A stretch of 17,089 bases of DNA, from positions 1 through 17,089 of the forward strand of contig NW_026251882.1 in NCBI RefSeq assembly GCF_025024155.1, written 5' to 3'. Positions 1 through 7,697 of the stretch are shown here, piece by piece. Within the stretch, counting starts at the first letter, position 1. Each line of letters opens with the position of its first letter. This DNA is from Gamsiella multidivaricata (Eukaryota > Mortierellomycota > Mortierellomycetes > Mortierellales > Mortierellaceae). The position numbers and the translations under genes are program-made. Below the pieces are notes generated by a model. That model did no database searches. It saw only the letters and a program-made list of their open reading frames with translations, and had not been told where the DNA came from.

Positions 1-399
1 AAGAGCCGACATCGAAGGATCAAAAAGCAACGTCGCTATGAACGCTTGGCTGCCACAAGCCAGTTAATAATACCCTATACAAATTTTCTTGTTCCTCCAA
101 CCTTAAATATAGGGTAGCCTATCGATTGATGTAGTGACCAAATGCGCCAAATTGTTTCGTGGAAATGACTTTTATTTATATGAGAATTAGAATCAATTGA
201 CGAATGTATTCAGTTGTGTTATCGCTATATTATCGCGTATGGATTTGCTGTGTAACCATGTATTGTGCAGGAATGCACAATGACTATTTAGGTTATATAA
301 GTCTAAATATGGACTAGACCGTAAATTTATGGCAAGTTTGGAGCGTGTGTGTTTTTTCTTTTTTTTGGGTATACGGTATGTTGGTATTGGAAAAGAAAT
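1..399. other. Intergenic stretch without a recognisable gene
   Basis: AT-rich sequence with no sustained coding frame, no tRNA-like fold and no repeat that I can recognise. A TATATAA-like string lies near 293, but no + strand gene that it would serve is convincing. The 105-codon frame beginning at 329 reads across the T-rich stretch and lies antisense to the second exon of the minus-strand gene, so I do not call it. Confidence 0.5.
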
Positions 400-1090
400 T
401 TACAGAAGAGAAAGCAGTTGCAGGAGAAAGGTGCGTGTATGCTTGTGTGCTATTGTACATGTAGATCGCTTTAAAACAGACATGCTACTGCTGGAAGCAT
501 CCAAGTCGATAGCAGCAGAGCCACTTTGCGCGTTCGTGTCAGCAGGGATACATTCCGATACATCCGCAGTTCCTTCATTGACGGAAAGGATAGGTTCCGA
601 TGCAATTGATCTCTCTCCTAGTGCTACAGAAAGGCAGGTTAATTAACCAGACAAACACCAACCATATAACAACATATCCAGAGAGATGATTACCCTCAAT
701 CTCTATCTCTCTTTCTACGTTTTTACCCTCCGCAAGAGGATCAAGCGCAGTCAGCGTAAATCGATCGAGAATGATTTTAGACTGTCTTTGGCCAAACTCT
801 TGCACAGAAACCAAGGCATCATTGGCTACCACCTCTGAGTTGACCAGGGCTTTGAATTTCGACCAGAATCTGTCTGCCCTGTGCTTGCGAAAATCGCTGA
901 ATGACGCTTGAAGCTTTTGTCGCCTGGGTAATCGAATTTCTGGGAACGCAATGAGTCGCGTGTATGCGCTCGTCGCCGACAGGGAATAACTCAAGTCGAA
1001 GTGAGCAACGAAGTTTTCAAACGTGGAATGTTCTTCGCCTTTGACTTTCTTCTTGATCCATTCCAAGTGCTCTTTCAGTATTAAAGACAT
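400..1090 (-). CDS. Hypothetical protein, two exons
   Basis: I do not recognise the family. Exon 1 runs from the ATG at 1090 down to 694 (132 codons plus one base). A 70 bp intron (693-624, GTAATC...CTGTAG) follows, and exon 2 runs from 623 to the TAA at 402-400, giving about 206 residues in one frame. The intron is supported because the frame on both sides is acidic and Ser-rich coding-like sequence, while the unspliced read-through turns hydrophobic. Exon 1 looks helical and charged, beginning MSLILKEHLEWIKKK. The open frame extends upstream of 1090 through T-rich, implausible sequence, so I chose the ATG at 1090; an additional 5' exon is possible. The last ~25 codons, after a Ser-rich stretch, are less coding-like and the real 3' end may differ. 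No signal peptide or membrane segment remains once the intron is removed. Cellular role unknown. Confidence 0.5.
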
Positions 1091-1417
1091 GGGAAACCTA
1101 GCCTCAAAGCACCTGGTAGAAGATTCTTCACAAAAAATAAAAAAAATGAAGTTAGGGAAAAACTTAACAATCCAAGATATAGGGACAAATATCCTTAACA
1201 ATGCACCCGGGCACTGCTGCGGGCACTTTCTTATTCGGCAGAGCCCAAAAGTATATCTGCTGGAGCGAGAGAAGCGGGCCACTTATCGCAGCTTATTTAT
1301 GCCCATATTACGTGTTGAGTATTAAAAAAAGCCTGCATCCACCTTCCAAATTGAGAGACACCAAAAGAATACCAACTCAAACAATGCTGGACCATACAAT
1401 GACAACATGCACGTCTC

Positions 1418-1618
1418 TACAAAGATGAACTAGACAAAGCACTCACGTTTGAAGAGCTGATCAATAAATCTAGACAGGATATCAAAGCGAATGAAAATGG
1501 AAGCAATTAATCAAGCAATGGCATTGGTGAAGGAAACGGACATGAGAATAGAGAGACAGTTGAATGTGAGGATGGAATAACAAGCGGAGTGGATGAGAAA
1601 AAAAGAGATAAGCCCTAA
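1418..1618 (+). pseudogene. Possible relic of a coding C-terminus
   Basis: One frame reads as polar, acidic sequence (beginning YKDELDKALTFEELINK) to a TAA at 1508-1510 and then continues in the same frame, again acidic and Gly/Asn/Glu-rich, to a second TAA at 1616-1618. The composition resembles the charged tail of a protein, but no start codon or splice acceptor is obvious and no family is recognised. It could be the decayed end of a neighbouring gene or chance purine-rich sequence. Confidence 0.2.
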
Positions 1619-1674
1619 CTGACCATGGCCGTCTCTTTGCCACCATCCCACCTCAACATTGTCATCCTTTTTCC

Positions 1675-1756
1675 CATACCGCATTTTTCTTCTCATACCG
1701 CATTTTTCTTCCCATACTGCACATTTTTTCCTCGCCATACCGCACTTTTCTTCCTA
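1675..1756 (+). repeat. Tandem CATACYGCA T-rich repeats upstream of JmjC gene
   Basis: Four head-to-tail units start at 1675, 1694, 1713 and 1736. Each begins CATACCGCA or CATACTGCA and continues with a run of T and TTCC or TTCT. The first two units are both 19 bp; the third is 23 bp. The array ends about 11 bp before the ATG at 1768, so it occupies the core promoter or 5' leader of the JmjC gene. The same motif recurs twice in that gene's last intron (4465-4505). It could be a transcription-factor site array or the footprint of a small repeat family. Confidence 0.6.
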
Positions 1757-1767
1757 CCACATCGTCG

Positions 1768-3849
1768 ATGGAAAATAATAACACATCCGACCCACTCCTC
1801 GCCATCGAAACCTACAGTGACTTAACATACGACGATGTCATTGGGAAAGGTCTTCCATTTCAAACGATGCATGAAATGAACAACACAGCATCATGGGAGG
1901 AGATTGACGACATTACAACGATCCAGGGTCTTCCAGTGATATTCAAAAACTTCCATCGGAATTCGCACTGGGATGACGCTTTTTTTTCTCTTCGCTATCT
2001 AAAGAGTGCTGATCTTGCTCCGCTGAAAATATACTTACATGAACAACTTTTTTAACCTTTATTATGTTGCTCAAAGTCATCACGTGTAGAAATCTGATAA
2101 AGCAACAAGACGTGAAGCTCACCATTAGCGACCACGCGCGAAATGCGCACCTTTTAGAACGAGCAAATCTTTACAAGGGTAAAGACAAGCTTCTCTACGC
2201 GAAGGACCTTTCGTGCCCTGAAGATTGGCGAGATGCTCGCATGGACGACGTTGTCCCTTCTTTCTTGTCATACAGAGGAGACAACGACTTCAGTAAGGAT
2301 ATGTTATCCTTTGCCAACGTACCCCCGCCTGCATGCTGGTGATCTATACATTGAACACACCATTGTCATAGACAAAGTTGCAGATGTAGCCGCCGAGAGT
2401 GAATCAGACAAGGTTGCGGCAGAGAGTCTAATGGTGTACGTTGGTCAAAACAACACCTGGTAAGACTTGACCGTTCAACAGTCTCGTGTCAAAAAATCGT
2501 TCGGTTGTCTGTCGCTGAGCCCACAGTCGTTTCCTTCTTTTTAGTACCCCCGCCCATATCGATCATTACGGCGCTATAGGCCACAACATCATGGTCTCGT
2601 CCGAAGAAGGTACGTTTGACGTAAATGATAACTATTCTCTCATTCTACACTTCTCAAACATATCCCTCTTACCAACGCTAGATTCTTCTTCCTTTTGGTT
2701 CATCGTTGGTGCCAAGGACATGACAAAGTTCGAGGAGCTACTGGAAAGTCACCAATCAACAGCTCAATTTGAAAACTGTTTGGCCCCAATGGATTTTCTC
2801 TGCAAAGCGGAGTTCCCGATCTACGTCCTTGATCAACGAGTTGGGGACCTGGCTATCGTACCATCGTTATCTTATCACCAAGTTGTGAATCTGGTAAGCC
2901 AGTAAACTAATTTGCGCATATCAAGAAAAAAAAACCACTCACACCTTACATGTATTTCTAAATCGCTAGGGCAAGTCCTCAACCAAAATGGCATGGAATC
3001 GACTCACCATAAGCTGTCTCGACTTCGCCATCAACAACATTCTTCCGAGATACAAGCAGTACGCGTCTACTTTCAGTCGCTAAAAAAGAGAAGTTTTAAA
3101 GATGTGCCCTTCGTCCGTTGTGTTAATCACTCTTTTGCATCATAGGATCAACAATCCAGAAGTATACAGGATCAAATCTATCATCCACAGGTCTCTCATA
3201 AACTGGACAAAATTGTTGGCCGATGGTACTATGGGTCTGCCAATGCCACCTAAACAATTCTGCGAAGCGTTCAAGGGCCTTGTCAGGCTTTTCCAACTGA
3301 TCGTGCAAGCTGATTGGGTAGACCTGAATAGACTCGCAGCGATCGAATGGCAACACCCGAACATCGTTCAAGGACAACACTTCTCGGCGCCAATTTTAAG
3401 CTCAGAGACTTCAACGGCAGCCTGCGACTTCTGCATGTCGGATATTTGGAACAGACACTTCAATTGCAGAGGGTGTTCGACGACTCAACCATACGATACA
3501 TGCACTAGCTGCTACGCCAAAGGTCGAGGCTGTATTCACAGAGCAAATGGCATGATATTCGCGGAGAGATACTCGATGCGCTCGCTGAGAGCCGTATTTA
3601 CGGAAGCCGTTCGTGCATGGAATGAATGTCCTCTACTTGCAGACCTTGAAGAGCACGACTACATCAGGGAAAACTGGAACATAAGGTAAAAGAATTAGGT
3701 ACCTTCTGAAGACCTGAATTCGTTTCTTCACCTAACCATAGCTTTCGACATGTAGCTTGTCAGTTCAGGGCGCTTTCTCTTCCGCTTCATTGGCTTACAT
3801 GAGAAAGATGCAAATCGCAAATCAACAATTGGTATGATCTATGCTCTTG

Positions 3850-3880
<31 letters not shown>

Positions 3881-4687
3881 TAAGCAGCTCACAATTTCGT
3901 TTTCACTCGCATAAGAGTCGTGCCATCATTCCAAAGTAAAGAGCGCCAACTACCTTATTCTGCGCTGCCAACAACTGCGTCCCAATAATCGGCCTTCAAA
4001 GCCGTTACAAACTGGTTTTAATCGCTGTCTGCTCAGCTACTGCGAACCCTGCCTCTACCGCCACTATGAGCTGTCATGGACAGACACCTTTAAGAGCCCT
4101 ATCGCTGTTTTCCGCTGCCCCAGATGCCTGGAACACTGCCAATGCGCCAAGTGCAGAGCGTCATCTGAACCAATTCTTCGGGGAAGAGGAAACATTCTCA
4201 TGTCCACGGACCCAGCGGTGAACAACACCCTCAACCGCGGCGGGATTAGCGATGCCATGACACACGGATTCGTGAGTAAACGAAGACGCACAGATTAAAG
4301 ACCAGCTTAGTTTACTTAGCTTTATTATCGGTAGCGCACAATAAAAAGAAAGGATTATCAATGGCGGAACTAAAAGGCACTGGGAATGAGAGAGAAAGGT
4401 ATTCCAGTCCGACTGGCAATCGTCGCATCTGTTTTTCTTGCTGGAAGAAGCCCTTTTTTCTCACCATACTGCAATTTTCTTCCCATACCGCACTTTTTTC
4501 CTCACCAAACAAGAAGGCGACGAGGGGCTGTAACTTGAAGTAGTACTACGAACCTTATCTGTTTAATAGATACAAGATAACACGGTGCGATCTTGTCTCC
4601 CAGGTCTCAGGAGATGTATTTTGCCCACGCTGTCGAGATGTCTGTCCATGCTCCGCCTGCGAGAAAAGAATGATCAAAGAGGATTAA
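1768..4687 (+). CDS. JmjC-domain protein with Cys-rich fingers (putative histone demethylase)
   Basis: Predicted Fe(II)/2-oxoglutarate dioxygenase acting on chromatin; substrate lysine cannot be assigned. Exons by my reading: 1768-2005, 2077-2292, 2372-2459, 2545-2609, 2682-2893, 2970-3058, 3146-3685, 3756-3831, 3918-4271, 4604-4687; all phases agree and give 653 residues. The JmjC core spans exons 1-6: an N-terminal GLPVIFKNF motif near residue 55-65, the iron ligands H185-x-D187 (TPAHIDHYGAIGHNIM) and distal H268 (PSLSYHQVVNLG). A C4-type cluster (CDFC...CRGC...CTSC...C-x-H) lies at about 396-434. The C-terminus resembles the zf-4CXXC_R1 class, with two CPRC-x4-C-x-C-x2-C blocks, one in exon 9 and one in exon 10. 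The first Cys pair of exon 9 is C-x-x-S. Introns are 70-87 bp except the last (332 bp). The first intron (donor GTGCTG, acceptor CAAAG) is the weakest call; if exon 9 is not spliced it ends at TAA 4296-4298. Confidence 0.8.
3850..3878 (+). repeat. A(29) homopolymer inside JmjC intron 8
   Basis: A run of 29 adenines lies in the intron 3832-3917, directly followed by GGTAAGC, which itself looks like a second splice donor. The run accounts for a third of the intron. It could be microsatellite slippage or the tail of a small retro-insertion; no target duplication is evident. Confidence 0.8.
4465..4505 (+). repeat. Second copy of CATACYGCA repeats, in last JmjC intron
   Basis: Two head-to-tail units (from 4465 and 4484) match the units in front of the JmjC gene: CATACTGCA or CATACCGCA followed by a T-rich run and TTCC. 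They sit inside the exceptionally long last intron (4272-4603), which suggests that the extra ~250 bp of that intron arrived as an insertion or a duplication of promoter-proximal sequence. Confidence 0.55.
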
Positions 4688-4915
4688 GTACCTAACCACT
4701 CTCTATCTGGAAGCTATAAAGGGACTGGCCGTTCTCTGCAATTCAGGGATGCAAGCGATGATCCTCGCAACTGAGGAGGCATAGCAGATTCTATGAATCA
4801 CACCTTTTCAACATGAAATCATTCTCAATAAACCAATAAATACGCTATTAGCTAGACTTTGTACCGCGCAAGAAAGCACCACTCATTGCATATATATTTT
4901 TTTTTGGATAATGTA
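4688..4915 (+). other. JmjC 3' region with former C-terminal codons and poly(A) signals
   Basis: Directly after the TAA at 4685-4687, the +1 frame reads coding-like sequence (LYLEAIKGLAVLCNSGMQA and onward) to a TAG at 4782-4784. One extra T at 4684/4685 would explain why these ~33 codons are out of frame. AATAAA hexamers at 4827-4832 and 4835-4840 are plausible polyadenylation signals. The rest, up to the mariner target TA at 4914, shows no feature. Confidence 0.45.
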
Positions 4916-5118
4916 CAGTGCGCAACAAAAAGTTCATATGTTTTAGTAAAATTCGAGTTTTTTCTTCACATCTCCACAGTCGTTCATTTGCTTGCTCCGG
5001 AACCTCGGAGAACTATACCCTGCTATTTTTTCCACCGCTATGGAAAATTCGAGAAGAACCTAATGGCTCTATGGACTTCTATGTGATTCTTAAGTCTCAT
5101 ATCCATATGAACTTTATT
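4916..5118 (+). repeat. Left terminal inverted repeat of Tc1 element
   Basis: About 203 bp matching the reverse complement of 7309-7508 with scattered mismatches and single-base T-run differences. The outer part holds AGTTCATATG at 4931-4940 and the inner end holds its reverse complement CATATGAACT at 5104-5113, so each arm carries the same decamer twice in opposite orientation. Long arms with two transposase sites recall the IR/DR type of Tc1 elements, but there the paired sites are direct repeats. Confidence 0.85.
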
Positions 5119-5483
5119 TTTTGTATATATGAACTCCATCTTCCATGGTTCTACTCTCTATACTTTACATCCCCAACCTTCGATTGAACATTACTACATC
5201 ACTACACTCCCCTTTCTATTCACTCTCAATAACTTTCTTCATTAACGTGAAGTCCCTGCCGGAATCAACCAAAGCGAAAGCATTTGCGCTCCTCAAACAA
5301 GGAAAAACCGTTCGTGAGATCTCCCAAACCCTCCGTATATCGGTCGGAATGGTATCCAGGTTTAGGGGATTATACAAGGACTATATTCCCATCAAGAAAA
5401 GAGGCAGGCTTTCAAAGGTTTCCAAGACCATGAAGACTCTTTTAGCCCGAAAAATGTCAACCGGAAATCTTTTAACTCCGCAT

Positions 5484-6246
5484 TGCGGTGTAGGGGGTCT
5501 ACTAACGGGTTCTATAACTTCTACCATTAGTTCTATTTACAACAGGAGTTACCACGCGAATAGGACCTCGGCAAGGCTGTGCTTCGGTCACTTACTGGTT
5601 CGTGGTGCAGGGTCCTCCTTTAGATCGGAATGTAAGAACACAAAGGTAAAATAGACTAAACGTAAATGGAAAGGAATAAATATGGGGATCTGTTTAGCTA
5701 AATGGTGCGAGCTATGACTATATTCCTTTGGGAATGACTGGGGTAGTTGCAAGGAGTTCGCATATTGTGATGTCCGATGAGGTGAGGAGTCGTGACAATG
5801 AAGTCCACCCCTCTGGAGTCGTTGTATGTCAATAGTTGCTGATCAGGCCTCCGTTGTACCTTTATAATGCCGTTTCACGAGGGTGGGCCGATGACAGATG
5901 CTCAATGAAACGATCGGTGATCGGGGAAGCGCTGCAGGGCAAGTACAATGTCTAAATAAGAGCGATTGACGGTGCAAAGATGGCGGATGATCAGGATCGG
6001 CATTCCCTGTTGATTGTATCTCGTTGCATGGGTTACTGACGGTGGTAGTCAGTACCAGTCGTTGAAGCGGTGTTATCCGGACAATCTGGACGAATACAAT
6101 GTGTGATACAAATGATTTAGGTGGAAAGAAGACTCTGGTTCAGGTACCAGACCGTTTATTCTTTTATTCTGGGGGCGGTGCTCTTCCCCATGATCTAATA
6201 CTAACTTTGCAAGAACAACCAACTGATTCTCATTTACTACACCACA
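5484..6246. mobile_element. 763 bp LTR-like insertion in the transposase gene
   Basis: The insert begins TGCGGTGTAG and ends CTACACCACA, inverted repeats matching at 9 of 10 positions with TG...CA termini. It is flanked by GCAT on both sides (5480-5483 and 6247-6250), a 4 bp target duplication. Removing the insert plus one GCAT brings the transposase frame together. No coding frame is convincing inside. The ends suggest a solo LTR, but the length and 4 bp duplication would also suit a non-autonomous DNA transposon; orientation is unknown. Confidence 0.7.
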
Positions 6247-6421
6247 GCATGACGGTCAGGAACTTGTCTTTTCGACACAAGGTGTTCATGTCCATGTGCA
6301 GACCATCCGGAATTATCTAAGACAGCAAGGGTTGAAAGCATACGTCAAACCTAAGAAACCTGATCTGATGGACGATCAAATCGAGAATCGGTACAAATTC
6401 GCTCGCGACCATTTACATTAG

Positions 6422-6634
6422 TGCAACAGGATTACCACTCGGTTACCAAGCTGCACGGTTACGACACACAGAGCCAGGATGGGAGCCCGGCATCATGACA
6501 ACTCCACTACGACACTGTACAATAGGCCCCAGACATGTATATATAGACCCTACTTACGATCATTAAACAGCATTCATTTCTACGCATTCCTACTTGACCA
6601 CTGCCCTTGACCCCTTGACTCTGCTGCTGTTGCA
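6422..6634 (+). mobile_element. 213 bp solo LTR in the transposase gene
   Basis: The unit starts TGCAACAG and ends CTGTTGCA, perfect 8 bp inverted ends with TG...CA, and is flanked by the 5 bp duplication ATTAG (6417-6421 and 6635-6639). GTATATATAG near 6538 is a plausible promoter TATA, giving the + orientation. Removing the LTR and one ATTAG rejoins the transposase frame. No internal retrotransposon sequence remains, as expected after LTR-LTR recombination. Family not recognised. Confidence 0.85.
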
Positions 6635-7308
6635 ATTAGACTGCTGAGCAATGGCGTAATATAATGTTCTCGGACGAAAGCATAATCAGTAAGATTGGGT
6701 CCTTTGGAAGAGAGTTCTACTACAAAAGGCCCAAGGACAAGATGATCAGGACATTTCAAATCAAGAAAACCAAGCAAGGCGGCGGTGGTAAAATGATGAT
6801 CTGGGGTTGTATCACCTATTACGGCGTAGGGAATGCCTGTTGGATCCGGGACAGGATCACCGCTGAGGCGTACGTGGATGTCCTCAATTCCTATGTTCTT
6901 CAATCCAGGGATTGGTATGACATGGATCCGACAAAGTTTATTTTTCAGCATGACAACGCCAAGGTTCATACCGCAAAAGCCGTCAAGAAGTTCCTTTCCA
7001 AGGCCAAGATCGAAACCCTACAGTGGCCTGCCAACTCAGCAGACCTTAATCCGATCGAGCATGTATGGGCGCATATTAAACGCAAGCTCGGACATTACCC
7101 AAAGGCTCCAGCGAACATGGAAGAGCTATGGGAGAGAGTGCAGGACATATAGACAAATATTCCCATAGACTTAATCCATAAACTGTACGACAGCATGCCT
7201 CAGCGCATCGCGATGGTCTACAGAACTAAAGGAGGTCCTATCGAGTATTGAAGGAAGAATGCTAGGAGATATCAATAAAGGAATTGACATTCGACATCTA
7301 TCCAAAAG

Positions 7309-7508
7309 ATAAAGTTCATATGGGTATGGGACTTTAGAATTACATAGAAATCCGTAGAGTCATCAGATCCTTTTCAAATATTCCATAGCGGTGGATATAA
7401 TAGCAAGGTATCGCTCTTCGAGGTTTCGGAGCAATTAAATGAACGACTGTGGAGATGTGAAGAAAAACTCGAATTTTACTAAACATATGAACTTTTTGTT
7501 GCGCACTG
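7309..7508 (-). repeat. Right terminal inverted repeat of Tc1 element
   Basis: About 200 bp inverted copy of the left arm, ending in ...GCGCACTG next to the target TA at 7509. The decamer pair recurs at 7313-7322 (inner) and 7484-7493 (outer). Confidence 0.85.
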
Positions 7509-7514
7509 TATCAG

Positions 7515-7562
7515 CGTAGCCGAATAATATGAAAGGCGGCCTAAGCATATTATCCGACTACG
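7515..7562. repeat. Imperfect hairpin next to the Tc1 insertion site
   Basis: The 17 bp arms 7515-7531 (CGTAGCCGAATAATATG) and 7546-7562 are inverted copies with two mismatches around a 14 bp loop. It starts 4 bp after the right-hand target TA of the Tc1 element. It may be the end of a small hairpin element or part of an old LTR; nothing decides. The following stretch to 7697 carries no gene. Confidence 0.6.
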
Positions 7563-7697
7563 GCAAAGAATCCATATGTGTAATCTTCTTTTATTGTAGA
7601 CTAGTAGAACTGCCCGTGGCACACGCTACGGATCCGAGACAAAAAATAAAATAGCTTTGTAGCCAAATACAGTTTGCTATCTAGCATAGACATACAC

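Larger units (their letters stand above)
5247..7251 (+). pseudogene. Tc1-type transposase, broken
   Basis: Family role: binds the terminal repeats and cuts and joins DNA with a DDE catalytic triad. The coding sequence lies in three pieces, 5247-5483, 6251-6421 and 6640-7251, which join in one frame if both insertions and one copy of each target duplication are ignored, for about 339 codons, the usual length of the family. Piece 1 holds the N-terminal helix-turn-helix (LLKQGKTVREISQTLRISVG). Piece 2 holds the second DNA-binding part (QTIRNYLRQQGLKAYVK). Piece 3 holds the catalytic core: first Asp in MFSDES (6664 on), second Asp in QHDNAKVHTA, Glu in NPIEHVWAHIK, with 34 residues between the last two (DD34E). 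Defects: probable start is GTG (5247) rather than ATG; TAG at 6419-6421 and at 7150-7152 sit where Trp is expected. The true C-terminus (GGPIEY) ends at TGA 7249-7251. Confidence 0.88.
4916..7508 (+). mobile_element. Tc1/mariner DNA transposon (DD34E), inactive, with nested insertions
   Basis: The element is bounded by inverted repeats beginning CAGTGCGCAACAAAAAG and flanked by the TA dinucleotide typical of Tc1/mariner integration (4914-4915 and 7509-7510). It encodes a single transposase on the + strand. It spans 2593 bp now; subtracting a 763 bp insertion with its 4 bp duplication and a 213 bp solo LTR with its 5 bp duplication leaves about 1608 bp, a normal size for the superfamily. The transposase carries in-frame stops as well, so it cannot move by itself, though its terminal repeats look intact. 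Confidence 0.93.

Noticed and set aside
1023..1428. Overlapping + strand frames near 1023-1428
   Set aside because: They are antisense to the minus-strand gene or run through non-coding T-rich sequence, without motifs.
1675..1756. Tandem units as a CRISPR-like array
   Set aside because: The units are 19-23 bp, adjacent with no unique spacers, and the sequence is eukaryotic.
2260..2380. Frameshift in the JmjC gene near 2330
   Set aside because: A 79 bp intron 2293-2371 (GTAAGG...CATAG) puts the flanking exons in one phase, so no frameshift is needed.
4361..4543. 60-codon frame in the last JmjC intron as a separate gene
   Set aside because: Low-complexity reading across the CATACYGCA repeats, inside a well-phased intron.
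5145..5246. Upstream ATG (5145) as transposase start
   Set aside because: The added residues are hydrophobic and unlike a Tc1 N-terminus; the family start fits 5247, where ATG has become GTG.
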